The notes under the pieces: generated by a model
What the model was told of the DNA's origin: nothing
Seen by the model: only the letters and a program-made list of their open reading frames with translations
Databases searched by the model: none
Shown: positions 18,301 through 26,650 of the stretch, one piece after another
Layout: the number at the start of each line of letters is the position of its first letter
How positions within the stretch are numbered: position 1 is the first letter of the stretch
Translations under genes and position numbers: made by a program
From: Dyadobacter sp. MSC1_007
Lineage (GTDB): Bacteria > Bacteroidota > Bacteroidia > Cytophagales > Spirosomataceae
DNA length: 64,000 bases
Assembly (NCBI RefSeq): GCF_023667495.1
Contig: NZ_JAMOZL010000013.1
Location: forward strand, 62,001-126,000
Direction of reading: 5' to 3'

Positions 18301-18895
18301 CCTGCATGTTCATCACATTGGTAAGCAGGTAAACATCCAGGTCGCCGTCGTGGTCATAATCGAAGAAAGCAGCCTGCGTTGTATTGCCATTGTAATCCAG
18401 TCCGTAGGCTCTGGACTCTTCTTTAAATGTGTTGTTTTTTTGATTGATGAAGAGCAGATTCGACAACTGTCCGGCCTGCGCTGGGCCGGACCTGGAAACA
18501 TAAATATCTAGATATCCGTCGGCATTGATGTCGACCATAGCGATTCCCCTGGCCCATCCTTCGGGAATACTGATGCCGGACTCCTCGGTAATATCTTCAA
18601 AGTGAATCCCTTTTTCACTTGTATTATTAAGATAAAGCCGGCTTGTGGACATATTACCGGCGAAAAACAGGTCGGTTAGTCCATCGTTGTTGATGTCTCC
18701 GGCGCCTACCCCACCCCCATTATAGAAGTATTCATAATTGAGGATATTGAGGTTATCGTCTTCATGAAGTGTATTAGCAAAATGCACGCCGGTCTGGTCG
18801 CCAGGCAGCAGTTCAAAGAGCGTAGACGGCTTGTCATTTGTGCAACCTGCCAAAAGAATAATGGCAAAACAGTGTAATATGGTTTTCCGGATCAT
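15377..18895 (-). CDS. VCBS/FG-GAP repeat lipoprotein with ASPIC/UnbV domain
   Basis: This is a large (1172 residues) exported lipoprotein. The signal ends LLAGC with Cys18 as the lipid site. Many beta-propeller FG-GAP/VCBS repeats carry calcium-loop motifs such as DINNDGLTD, DYDHDGDLD and DLDNDGDLD. An ASPIC/UnbV domain lies at about residues 518-598, and a second propeller occupies roughly 640-1060. Proteins of this type are commonly encoded beside SusC/SusD pairs in Bacteroidota and are thought to sit on the outer membrane in polysaccharide or protein capture; the exact role is unknown. It is last in a minus-strand series with the lipoprotein, SusD and SusC genes. Confidence 0.9.
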   Translation of the reverse strand: MIRKTILHCFAIILLAGCTNDKPSTLFELLPGDQTGVHFANTLHEDDNLNILNYEYFYNGGGVGAGDINNDGLTDLFFAGNMSTSRLYLNNTSEKGIHFEDITEESGISIPEGWARGIAMVDINADGYLDIYVSRSGPAQAGQLSNLLFINQKNNTFKEESRAYGLDYNGNTTQAAFFDYDHDGDLDVYLLTNVMNMQGPNNIRGKVSDGSSPNADRLLRNNGDLTFSDVSKDAGILEEGYGLGISIVDVNNDGWQDVYVSNDYVSNDLLYINQQNGTFRNEIGSYFRHQSYSAMGNDAADIDNDGLVDFITVDMLPEDPVRRKNMFGLMNYDRHLSELRMGYEPQFMRNTLQHNNGKRPGSDEPFFSEIGRYSGVEATDWSWAPLFADLDNDGFRDLLITNGYPKDITNRDFVIYRMAEHEQQMRSGNSGARLTEALKKVEGAHVPNYLFSNNHDLTFTNKSAEWGFDIPSFSNGAAYADLDNDGDLDFVTNNIDQEAFIYQNHSDKTPENHYLNISLHGSGKNPGGLGTKVWVYTKSGMQFLEHSPYRGYQSSVDGKLHFGLGKNILADSVRVVWPDGKTQLTRNVKAGQLMKLDYAKAGGAKASTATKPVPLFSQAGPVGAEFEHKDELYIDFKIQPLLPHLLSQNGPGVSVADVNGDGLDDFYVGGAFNQTGKFFIQNKQGKFTAKPLLTGQKYEEDMGSLFFDADTDGDQDLYVVSGSNEFEPGSTYYQDRLYKNDGKGNFAKDAAALPPLAASGSTVNAADFDRDGDLDLFIGGRLSPGNYPEPGESYILRNEKGRFVDATAAVCPGIRHIGMVTTAIWTDFDQDGWVDLITAGEWMPVVFYKNKGGQLVDVNSATGLTHTAGWWNSIVSGDFDEDGDTDYVLGNVGLNSGDKPSNDKPLTLFAKDFDKSGTMDPVICRYIGNELYPVHPRDEMNSQMNFLKKRFIYYADYSKARITDVFKPEELKGAQKLICETMQSVMLENKGNGKFVMQNLPTEAQLGPVYGLLANDFNHDGHLDLLLSGNSNATESISGRMDALNGLLMLGNGKGGFKPLNSGQSGVLIPGDAKGMASLTLANGRQMVLAAQNNGPLLAFVGGADNKMINIKPESHYHWLEATYADGHRKRIELAYGSGYLSQSGRSVALVKEGLKKVVLIDFAGHAHGVTF

Positions 18896-18916
18896 GAGGG
18901 GTTTCGCATCTTCGGC

Positions 18917-19339
18917 CTATTCTGCTTTCGAGAAGAACCTGATCTCAAAAAGCTCCTGGTTCTTTCCGGGAAGATACGGTTTCTGCGCCTTTTTCAGTAC
19001 CAGCTGCTTGTCGGAGAGTTTGATGATTTCAAAACCGCTGAGCCGCAGACCTGACGAGTCGGCGTATACCAGCGAATCGGCAGAAGGCAGTGAGTAGCGG
19101 TATTTTTTAGATTTATCCTTTTTACGTTCGATCAATATACCGTCGGCCGTGTATTCAAATGTAGACCAATGCTCGTCGAATGTGCTGTTGGTAAAACTAA
19201 ACCCGTTCACAAAATTACGTATCGAATCCGTCCGCCATTCGCCTTCCAGCTGGCGCTCCTGCATGTATACCGGCACGTTGCAGCGCATGAGGGCGGTGGC
19301 GGCGATGATCGTAGCGAGCAGGGTTTTTGAGCGGGTCAT
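18917..19339 (-). CDS. small exported protein of unknown function
   Basis: This 140-residue protein has an N-terminal signal-like segment (TLLATIIAATALMRC). The Cys at 20 could be lipidated, although the -1 Arg is unusual for a lipobox. The mature part (GEWRTDSIRNFVNGFSF, FEYTADGILIERKKDKSKKYRYSL) looks like a small beta-barrel of the lipocalin-like kind used by many Bacteroidota lipoproteins. It lies 21 bp before the VCBS gene on the same strand and is presumably co-expressed with it. The fold assignment is tentative. Confidence 0.6.
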   Translation of the reverse strand: MTRSKTLLATIIAATALMRCNVPVYMQERQLEGEWRTDSIRNFVNGFSFTNSTFDEHWSTFEYTADGILIERKKDKSKKYRYSLPSADSLVYADSSGLRLSGFEIIKLSDKQLVLKKAQKPYLPGKNQELFEIRFFSKAE

Positions 19340-19379
19340 TGGGTCGGGAGGTCAGGGAATAAGGGAGAAGGGAGTAAAG

Positions 19380-19475
19380 GGATAAAGGAGTAAGGGGATA
19401 AAGGAGTAAGGGGATAAAGGAGTAAGGGGATAAAGGAGTAAGGGGATAAAGGAGTAAGGGGATAAAGGAGTAAGG
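19380..19475. repeat. six perfect 16-bp tandem repeats
   Basis: The unit GGATAAAGGAGTAAGG is repeated six times without a change, with weaker copies just upstream (from about 19357) and a partial one after. It separates the SusD gene from the small lipoprotein gene. There are no spacers between units, so it is not a CRISPR array. Copy number is likely to vary between strains. Confidence 0.95.
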
Positions 19476-19480
19476 GGATA

Positions 19481-19512
19481 AGCCGTTGCCGGTGTTATCA
19501 CCGGCAACGGCT
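19481..19512 (-). terminator. strong hairpin after susD
   Basis: A perfect 14-bp stem, AGCCGTTGCCGGTG and its complement around a 4-nt loop, lies 17 bp past the susD-like stop codon. It lacks a T-run after it on the minus strand, so it may act as a partial terminator or mRNA-stabilising stem that lowers expression of the two downstream genes. Confidence 0.65.
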
Positions 19513-19529
19513 TCTATCAATAACAACCA

Positions 19530-20972
19530 TCAGTAATTCTCATTCTGTTTCAATATCCCGTTGCTCAAATCCACTTCGCGCTGAGGCAGCGGGAAATAAT
19601 AGTGTTTGGGTTTGATAAAATTACGGCTTGGCTTGAAGGGCCCTCTGGCAATCTTATAATGGGCTGAAATATCGATCAATTTGGCTTTATCCCAGCGCAT
19701 CAGATCCTGATGACGTTCATTTTCTCCCGCCAGCTCCACGCGGCGCTCGTGCATGATATCGGCCATCTTAGCACCCGTTTTGGCTGGCAAACCGGCACGT
19801 TTCCTAACAGCATTCAACTCCGCATCGCCACTTTGCCCGGAGCGTATCTTGGCTTCGGCAGCAAGCAGATATACATCTGCTGCGCGCAGAAATGGTGCAT
19901 TCAGGCTCTGGCTCATATCGCCAGTCTCGGTGAAGGTCGTGTATTTACGGAATGCGTAACCAGTTACACGTGTCATGTCCGCGGTGAACGTTGTCGCGCC
20001 CTGTGAGCCACGCGTCACTTTATCGCCCGGACTGTAAATGGAGTAAGAACGACGCGGATCGCCTTTTTCAAACTCTTTAACCAAGTCATCGATCGGCTCA
20101 TGGAAACCCCATCCACCGAATGCCTGTGGCGTGTGGTAGAAAGTTGGTGAATTGTCTGTCGTCCAGCCGGTTTCATATTGCAATGAGAACAAGATCTCCG
20201 GATTATTTTCGGTTACCAGATTGAAGTTCTCATCATACTTATCTGCAAGCTTGTAGGCCGCATTGCCGATCACTTTTTGGCCGCTCTCGATCGCCTTCGG
20301 CCAGTTTTCGGAATAGACATATAATTTAGTCAGAAACCCGTAGGCTGATCCTTGGGTCACCCGCCCTGCTTCGGCATCGTCATAGCTCACCGGCAGCAGG
20401 CTTGCAGCTTTCAAGAAATCGGCTTCGGCTTGGGCCCGCACTTCTGCAAGCGATGATTTTGGCTTGTTATAATTGTTGGCTAATGCATCAGCTTCCAACA
20501 GAATGGGAACTTCGCCGTAAATCAGCGATAAACGCCAGTAGATAAATCCTCTTAGAAAATAGGCCTCCCCCATGCTGCGGTTGCGCAAAGTTTCATCCAT
20601 ATTCACTTTGGGCGCATTGATCAGCACTGCGTTGGCGCGGGAGATCACCTCGTATTTCGTTGACCACGTGGCCAGGATATGCGAATTGGACGCATCGAAT
20701 GTGAACATTTCCAATGCAGTTTCATCGGAATGGTCACCGGCGCGGTTCATATCATCCGAGCAGTTATCGAAAGTATATTCTGTATGTGCAAAACCGTCTT
20801 CGTTCAACAGAGGGGCATAAATAGCATTCGTTGCAGCCACCACATCATCACCATTTCGCCAGTACTGCTGTGAGGTCACCTGTCCGTAAGGTGTGCTCTC
20901 CAGCAGGTCGTCGTTACAACTTGTTACGGCCGTCAGAAAGATCCATCCGGCGAGTACATATATCTTTTTCAT
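19530..20972 (-). CDS. SusD/RagB family nutrient-binding lipoprotein
   Basis: This surface lipoprotein forms the lid of a SusCD transporter. The lipobox TAVTSC puts the lipid on Cys19. The SusD-like N-terminal region is TPYGQVTSQQYWRNGDDVVAATNAIYAPL, followed by TPR-like helical repeats. The C-terminal RagB/SusD domain includes FLRAADVYLLAAEAKIRSG and ends HYYFPLPQREVDLSNGILKQNENY, a typical family ending. The length of 480 residues is normal. It lies 58 bp after the SusC gene in the same direction. The substrate, probably a glycan or peptide, is not evident. Confidence 0.95.
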   Translation of the reverse strand: MKKIYVLAGWIFLTAVTSCNDDLLESTPYGQVTSQQYWRNGDDVVAATNAIYAPLLNEDGFAHTEYTFDNCSDDMNRAGDHSDETALEMFTFDASNSHILATWSTKYEVISRANAVLINAPKVNMDETLRNRSMGEAYFLRGFIYWRLSLIYGEVPILLEADALANNYNKPKSSLAEVRAQAEADFLKAASLLPVSYDDAEAGRVTQGSAYGFLTKLYVYSENWPKAIESGQKVIGNAAYKLADKYDENFNLVTENNPEILFSLQYETGWTTDNSPTFYHTPQAFGGWGFHEPIDDLVKEFEKGDPRRSYSIYSPGDKVTRGSQGATTFTADMTRVTGYAFRKYTTFTETGDMSQSLNAPFLRAADVYLLAAEAKIRSGQSGDAELNAVRKRAGLPAKTGAKMADIMHERRVELAGENERHQDLMRWDKAKLIDISAHYKIARGPFKPSRNFIKPKHYYFPLPQREVDLSNGILKQNENY

Positions 20973-21030
20973 ATCAGTTCTTGGTAGGATAAATTGGCAT
21001 GCGGCATTTTGCGCCTGGCCTGAATTTTAG

Positions 21031-24000
21031 TTAAAAGGATAGAGTCGCCCCGATCGTCCAGGTACGCGCCAATGGGTACTGCGCATAATCCACATTCAGC
21101 TGGCTATACTGGCCTCCCGACCGGTCACCCACATAACCCAGTTCCGGGTTCAAGCCCGTGTATTTGGTAAATGTGAAAATGTTCTGACCGGTAATGTAAA
21201 AGCGCGCCTGCGACAACTTCACTTTTTCAATGAATGTCTTGGGTAATGAATAGCCCAGCGTAAAGTTTTTTAGGCGGAAAAAGTCCCCTTTCTCGACAAA
21301 CAAATCCGATGGTCGGAAGTTACGGTTCGGGTTATCGATGCTAAGCCTTGGCACAGACGTGCTTGTTCCTTCGCCATGCCAGCGCTCATTGGCTTCCTGA
21401 TAAAGGTTAAACGAATAGCTTGCATCGAGGCCCTGCATGCGGTCTGCATTGAATACTGACACGCCGCCCACACCTACAAAAAACAGGTTAAAATCGAATC
21501 CTTTATAGTTGAGCCCTGCATTGAAACCATAATTAATCTTAGGCTGAGGACTGCCAAGTATCGTCCTGTCTTTGTCGTCGACAATGCCGTCTCCATTCAA
21601 ATCCATAAACCGAACGTCGCCGGGATGAATTTGTCCGTTCGTTTTACGGGAATCGTTGGCAATGTTAGGATCCGAATCAATCTCGCTCTGGTTTTGATAC
21701 AATCCGTCTGATTTATAGCCGTAGAATGTGCCATATGGGTTGTTTTCATAGGTTCGCACGATCTCCTGCTGGCCGCGGCCATACAGCTGCGAAGCCAGGA
21801 ACCCGCCGGGCGTCGCCAGTTGGGTAATGCGGTTCTTGATCAGGGTGGCATTGCCGCTTACATTCAGGGTAAGGTCACCGAAAGAATGACGGTACGACGC
21901 TTCGACCTCCACACCTCTGTTACGCAACTGACCGATGTTTTGATCGGGTATCACCGAAGTGCCAATCGTTCCCACCGAAGGCGGAGCGAGCAGCATCTTT
22001 TTGGTATCCTTGATAAAGTAGTTGACAGACAAGTACAGCGCGTTCTTCCAAAGACCCGCTTCTATGCCGAAATTGGTCATTTCTGCTGTTTCCCAGCCAA
22101 TTTGCAGGTTAGCCAACCGGCTCTGTGCTGCTCCTGAAACCTGGTTCTGTGTGCCGCCAGCGCCCAATGCATAGCGGTAGGAAGAGTTGATCAATGCCAG
22201 GTATTGCATGGAGTTCACATTCTGGTTACCTAGCTGTCCCCAGCCGCCGGTGAGCTTAAAGTTGCTGAACACAGGCAAAGCATTCTTGAAAAAAGGTTCC
22301 TCAGAAAGTCTCCATCCGAGCGAGAATGCAGGGAAGTAACCCCAGCGGTTGCCAGGTGCGAATTTAGAAGAACCGTCGGCACGGAATGTTGCCGTAAGTA
22401 AGTAACGGTCCATCAGCGAGTAGTTGGCGCGCCCAAACCAGGAACCCAGCGCATCGTAGCTACGGCCGCCGTTTCCACCATCCGATAATCCAACCGAAAC
22501 GATCGTTCCCGCATATTGCATGTAACGCAGCGATGGGTCCTCGCTGGCAAAGTCACGGCCACGCTGACGGGAGGAGATGCTGTTGAAAGTCTGTGAAGTA
22601 TAACCTCCGACCAGGCTCAGATTATGCGGCCCGAATTTCTTGTCGTAGGAAAGAAAATATTCTTGCAAAAATGACCAGTATTTACCGTGGATCAGGTCAA
22701 GCTGGTTGTAAGAATTGGTGCGGAACTGGTCATTGACTTTGACATCAAAGTTTGAACTTTCAGAAAATGTCGCGTCCGTTGCCAGATTAGCCCGTAATTT
22801 TAAGCCTTTTGTGATTTCCAATTCGCCGGTAAGGCTTCCCAGAAAACGGTTACGGATATTGCTCTGATCCTGGGTATCTACGGTAAAAATAGGATTGTTG
22901 ATATCCCCGAAAGCCCCTATTCCTTTGGTAGAACTATAAGAACCGTCATCATTGCGAATGGGCAAGCCCGGATGGAACCGGATCGCGCTCCAAAGCAGAC
23001 CTGTCTGGGAAGACGTCGTGTTCGGTGCTGTATTATGGGTGTTGGTAAATTGCAGGTTCTGCCCGATTTTCAACCTCGAACCAATCTTGTGGTCGGAGTT
23101 CACGCGGAAAGTATACCTTTTGTAATATGAATTTCCAATGATCCCTTTTTCATTGTAATAACCTCCGGAGATCGAAAAGGACGAGTATTTACCACCGCCA
23201 CGGATCGCCGCATCGTAGTTCTGGGTAACGCCCTGTTGGAGCAACGCTTCCTGCCAGTTGGTTTTCTGTGTCTGATATTGTGCGTCCTGCCAGATCGGTG
23301 GCACTGGTAGCCCGTCATTGGCATAAGCTTCCCGTTTCAGGCTCGAAAGCGTAGGCGCATCGAGCATATCCAGGATCTTGATGCGGTTGGTTACACCCGC
23401 ATACCCATTGACTGTCACACCGATCGGGTTATCGAAAGTACCGCGCTTGGTGGTGATGATGATAACCCCGTTCGCCGCGCGTGTTCCATAAATGGCTGAC
23501 GCGGAAGCATCTTTCAATATTTCAATGGATTCGATATCGTTCGGGTTCACGTCATTCATCGAGCCGGAAGGAACCCCATCGATCACCACGAGGGGATCAG
23601 CATTGTTAACAGTTCCAAAGCCGCGGATCTGGATCGTGCCGGCATCGCCGGGTGCGCCGCCATTGCGAATAATGTTCACACCGGCCGCACGTCCCTGCAA
23701 GGCCTGCTGCGCTCCACCTGAGGGCAGGTTTTGAAAATCAGTACCTTTCACCGAAGATACTGCTCCTGTGACATCCTTCTTTTCCTGAGTACCATAACCC
23801 ACTACCACGACCTCCTTTAATGCATTCACATCCGGCTTCAGGCTGACATCAATCACCGAGCTATTGCCCACTGTCGCATCGTGGCTCACAAACCCGATGA
23901 AAGAAAAGCGCAGGGTGACATCTCCATCCGACACATTGAGCTGGTATTGCCCATTCTGGTCGGTCGAGGTGCCTTGTTGACTGCCAACGATCAGGACATT

Positions 24001-24474
24001 CACTCCTGGAAGTGCATCTCCCTTGTCGTCTGTCACCTTCCCGGTAATTGCCCGGTCGGCGGCCGACTCTATCGCCGAGGTATGAAAAGGAACTATGCTC
24101 TGCGTGTCACTCTTCTTACGAAGCAGTATCCGCGAAGTTCCTACAACCTCGAATGAGACGTTCATAGGAGTAAGCAACTGATCGAGCACTTTATTGAGTG
24201 AGCCCTGTAATTGTTTGGCGCTTGTCGTGTTCCGCCCCTGAATGCTGTTGGTGCTATACACAAATTTGACGTCGGCCTGTTTTTCGATCTGCCTTAAAAC
24301 CTGCCGGATCTCCTGCGATTCGAGTTTAATGGAAATCTCTTTGTTAAGTAACTCCTGGCTATAAACGCCGTGCGCCATGGAAATTCCACAGCAAATCAGA
24401 GCAAGAAAAAGTTGTTTAGCCGTAGCACTCATGACTTTGTAAACAACCCTTTTGAAGGGTATTTTTTTATGCAT
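21031..24474 (-). CDS. SusC/RagA TonB-linked outer membrane transporter with STN domain
   Basis: This 1147-residue outer membrane importer energised by TonB begins with a signal peptide (ATAKQLFLALICCGISMAHG). An STN domain (about residues 45-115) follows, which normally signals to a FecR-type anti-sigma factor. A carboxypeptidase-regulatory-like domain comes next (ITGKVTDDKGDALPGVNVLI, about 145-215), then the plug with LKEVVVVGYGTQEKKDVTGAV and the SusC signature LVVIDGVP, and a 22-strand barrel ending in GATLSF. With the FecR and ECF genes just upstream, it should form a substrate-sensing uptake locus. The partner lid is the SusD gene downstream. Confidence 0.95.
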   Translation of the reverse strand: MHKKIPFKRVVYKVMSATAKQLFLALICCGISMAHGVYSQELLNKEISIKLESQEIRQVLRQIEKQADVKFVYSTNSIQGRNTTSAKQLQGSLNKVLDQLLTPMNVSFEVVGTSRILLRKKSDTQSIVPFHTSAIESAADRAITGKVTDDKGDALPGVNVLIVGSQQGTSTDQNGQYQLNVSDGDVTLRFSFIGFVSHDATVGNSSVIDVSLKPDVNALKEVVVVGYGTQEKKDVTGAVSSVKGTDFQNLPSGGAQQALQGRAAGVNIIRNGGAPGDAGTIQIRGFGTVNNADPLVVIDGVPSGSMNDVNPNDIESIEILKDASASAIYGTRAANGVIIITTKRGTFDNPIGVTVNGYAGVTNRIKILDMLDAPTLSSLKREAYANDGLPVPPIWQDAQYQTQKTNWQEALLQQGVTQNYDAAIRGGGKYSSFSISGGYYNEKGIIGNSYYKRYTFRVNSDHKIGSRLKIGQNLQFTNTHNTAPNTTSSQTGLLWSAIRFHPGLPIRNDDGSYSSTKGIGAFGDINNPIFTVDTQDQSNIRNRFLGSLTGELEITKGLKLRANLATDATFSESSNFDVKVNDQFRTNSYNQLDLIHGKYWSFLQEYFLSYDKKFGPHNLSLVGGYTSQTFNSISSRQRGRDFASEDPSLRYMQYAGTIVSVGLSDGGNGGRSYDALGSWFGRANYSLMDRYLLTATFRADGSSKFAPGNRWGYFPAFSLGWRLSEEPFFKNALPVFSNFKLTGGWGQLGNQNVNSMQYLALINSSYRYALGAGGTQNQVSGAAQSRLANLQIGWETAEMTNFGIEAGLWKNALYLSVNYFIKDTKKMLLAPPSVGTIGTSVIPDQNIGQLRNRGVEVEASYRHSFGDLTLNVSGNATLIKNRITQLATPGGFLASQLYGRGQQEIVRTYENNPYGTFYGYKSDGLYQNQSEIDSDPNIANDSRKTNGQIHPGDVRFMDLNGDGIVDDKDRTILGSPQPKINYGFNAGLNYKGFDFNLFFVGVGGVSVFNADRMQGLDASYSFNLYQEANERWHGEGTSTSVPRLSIDNPNRNFRPSDLFVEKGDFFRLKNFTLGYSLPKTFIEKVKLSQARFYITGQNIFTFTKYTGLNPELGYVGDRSGGQYSQLNVDYAQYPLARTWTIGATLSF

Positions 24475-24601
24475 AATTTTAAAGGTTTTTGTGAATTGAA
24501 CAGCTCAAAAACAAACGATATCCTTCTGCCAGGAAGGGTGTTAAACTTGCCGGACGTGTTAGCGCATGCCCGGCATTGTTATTATAAAAATTCGGTTTCA
24601 A

Positions 24602-25603
24602 TTAGTTGGAACAACCTTGTCCTTCAATAAAAAGCGATGTGCCTCTCTGCTCGTAGTCCACATTTACCGCTTTACAGATCAGGTCCAACTGCTCGAACAT
24701 GGGCAGATCATTCAAATCGCCCGTAAAAAGACAGTTTTTCAATACATCGCCTTCCACGACGATATCAATCCCATAAGTTTTTTCCAGCATCGCAAATGCT
24801 TCTGCGGCCGGGGTCTCTGAAAACTCAAATCGCAGCCTGGATTCAACTGGCTTGACAACGGCAGGGTTTCTCACGATTCCCAGCTCCATTTTTCGCGAAT
24901 CCTTGTCAAATACTACTTTTTGATTTGGTGTGAGGATAAATCCGTTGCGGGTGGATGCTTTATGCTCCGACGTTTCGTAAACCGAAACCCTTCCCGTTGC
25001 AACCTGCACTTCAATAGAACCAGCGCCGTCATATGATTTTACATTGAAACTGGTCCCCAGAACCTGCGTCGCCAAATTTTCAGTCGATACAATGAATGGT
25101 TTTGTCACATCCCTTTTCACATTAAAGAAAGCTTCTCCGTGCAGATACACCACCCTTTTTTGCTCGCCGAAATGCTCGGGATAGTTGATCCGGCTGTTGG
25201 GCTGCAAAATCACCTCACTACCATCGTCCAGTGTAAGCCGCTGCGGCTTTTTTGAGGTATTTTTAACTTCAAACCCCTCCTGATCGTCGGCCAGCGCCGA
25301 TACGAAAGTGTTCAGGTAGGAGCCCGATTGTGGCGGATAGTTCCAGACAAGGCCCGCTACTACTAAAACCGATGCCGCCGCTGCCATTCCCCACAGCCAG
25401 ATGTTTTCCATGGGCTTTCTCGTAGTGTTCCGCAGCAATTTTTTACGGATGCGATTGCCTATTGCTTCTTTTTCGGCCAGCAGGATATCCGTTTCGTCCA
25501 TCGGGTTTTCTTTCAAAAATTGCTCTATCCATTTCTCTTCTTCCGGTGTGGCCTCCCCGGCCAGGTATTTGTCTATCAATGCGTCGTAAGTATATGGTGT
25601 CAT
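24602..25603 (-). CDS. FecR-family anti-sigma factor
   Basis: This is a single-pass inner-membrane regulator of 333 residues. The cytoplasmic N-terminal part (TYDALIDKYLAGEATPEEEKWIEQFL) holds the sigma factor. A membrane segment lies at about residues 70-88 (WLWGMAAAASVLVVAGLVW). The periplasmic FecR domain (about 115-215; LDDGSEVILQPNSRINYP) and a C-terminal DUF4974-like region (LRFEFSETPAAEAFAMLEKTYGIDIV) follow. It should relay the signal from the STN domain of the SusC transporter to the ECF sigma factor encoded 16 bp upstream. Confidence 0.94.
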   Translation of the reverse strand: MTPYTYDALIDKYLAGEATPEEEKWIEQFLKENPMDETDILLAEKEAIGNRIRKKLLRNTTRKPMENIWLWGMAAAASVLVVAGLVWNYPPQSGSYLNTFVSALADDQEGFEVKNTSKKPQRLTLDDGSEVILQPNSRINYPEHFGEQKRVVYLHGEAFFNVKRDVTKPFIVSTENLATQVLGTSFNVKSYDGAGSIEVQVATGRVSVYETSEHKASTRNGFILTPNQKVVFDKDSRKMELGIVRNPAVVKPVESRLRFEFSETPAAEAFAMLEKTYGIDIVVEGDVLKNCLFTGDLNDLPMFEQLDLICKAVNVDYEQRGTSLFIEGQGCSN

Positions 25604-25619
25604 GGGCGTGTATAGGCAG

Positions 25620-26174
25620 TTAGTTACTGGAATGGTACATCCACAGATTATCCTTCAGGGCTTTCAATGACTTGGTAATGTGGTATTCCACTGCTTTTTC
25701 CGAAATGTTCATCTCCTCGGCGATGTATTTGACAGAGTGATTTTCAAAACGGCTCAACTGAAATACCTTGCTGGTTTTTTCCGGTAGCTTGCGCATTACC
25801 TCATCGACAGCTTGTGATAGGTCTGAAAACTGCACGATTTCGTCCGTCGAGTATGTCTCTTGTATTTTATTGAGGATCAAATATTCCTGATAGCGGCGCC
25901 ATGTGATTTGCGATTTGATAAAATTGGTAATCCTGTATTTCATCGCCATCACCAGATAAGTGCCAAGGTGCCTGATCTCGGTATCGCTTCGTTTATTCCA
26001 AAGACTTTCGAAAATGTCGTGTACCAGCTCTTCGGATTCTTCCCGCGAACCGACCTGATGGTAGGAAATGCAAAACAGCTTGTACCAGTAACGGTCGTAA
26101 ATCTCCTCGAAAGCACGCTTGTTGCTTTCCCGGAGCTGCATTACCAGCTGTTCATCATTCAAAAGCTTACTCAT
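25620..26174 (-). CDS. ECF-type RNA polymerase sigma-70 factor
   Basis: This 184-residue ECF sigma factor of the Bacteroidota FecI-like group has region 2 (AFEEIYDRYWYKLFCISYHQVG with the EELVHDIFESLW segment) and region 4 with a helix-turn-helix (HSVKYIAEEMNISEKAVEYHITKSLKALK). It is the first gene of the sigma - FecR - SusC - SusD series and presumably directs transcription of the transporter genes when released by FecR. Confidence 0.95.
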   Translation of the reverse strand: MSKLLNDEQLVMQLRESNKRAFEEIYDRYWYKLFCISYHQVGSREESEELVHDIFESLWNKRSDTEIRHLGTYLVMAMKYRITNFIKSQITWRRYQEYLILNKIQETYSTDEIVQFSDLSQAVDEVMRKLPEKTSKVFQLSRFENHSVKYIAEEMNISEKAVEYHITKSLKALKDNLWMYHSSN

Positions 26175-26447
26175 CCGGATGTCCGTTTAACGGAATATAC
26201 CTGTATAGTCAAACAAGCCGCAGAAATCCCTAAACAATTTATAAGTTTTTTTAAGATATCCTTTGAAAACCGATCGCTAATTGATCCCAGCCAGTCACTC
26301 AACAACTTTGCGGAAAAAGAATTTTAGGTTTTTGTTTGTACCAAGCTTGAAGAAACGGATGCACACACTATACTTCTCACCTATACACACACATCCTTTT
26401 ATACCCACACCTTTTACACACACTTCCTTTTAAATTCCCACCCCCCA

Positions 26448-26469
26448 GAAAGAAACTAACGTTTCTTTC
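26448..26469. terminator. hairpin, possible terminator or attenuator
   Basis: GAAAGAAAC and its exact complement surround a TAAC loop. It is A/T-rich and of modest stability. It has no gene directly upstream on either strand, so its role is unclear. Confidence 0.3.
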
Positions 26470-26501
26470 GTCATTTTCCGGAGGGCTTCTTTCCAAAATT
26501 C

Positions 26502-26509
26502 TATATTTG
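26502..26509 (+). promoter_or_regulatory. candidate -7 box for the membrane-protein gene
   Basis: TATATTTG matches TAnnTTTG. It would give a 5' leader of about 135 nt before the ATG at 26651. No good -33 box was seen. Confidence 0.35.
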
Positions 26510-26650
26510 CCAATCAATCGCCGATCCTTATTCGGGCGTCGCTGCCATTGATTCATCAATTTACTTTATAACTTTCGAAACGACTGCCTCCGGTTCCTTT
26601 CATACGACCGGATGTAGGCGTGCGGCAGTTCGTTACAATTACATTTTCGG

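Larger units (their letters stand above)
26175..26650. other. 476-bp intergenic region between divergent genes
   Basis: This lies between the sigma factor gene (minus) and the membrane-protein gene (plus). It holds a CA-rich, pyrimidine-rich tract with ACACAC runs at about 26361-26440, a perfect 9-bp hairpin at 26448-26469 and a TATATTTG box at 26502. A 60-codon open frame here is low-complexity and not credible. I saw no clear promoter for the sigma gene. Confidence 0.5.

Noticed and set aside
19380..19475. Short direct repeats that could suggest a CRISPR array
   Set aside because: Units are 16 bp and contiguous with no spacers, and no cas genes are present in the window.
26377..26559. 60-codon minus-strand open frame in the sigma-factor upstream region
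   Set aside because: Low-complexity CA-rich sequence, no start signal, no family pattern, and composition unlike the neighbouring genes.
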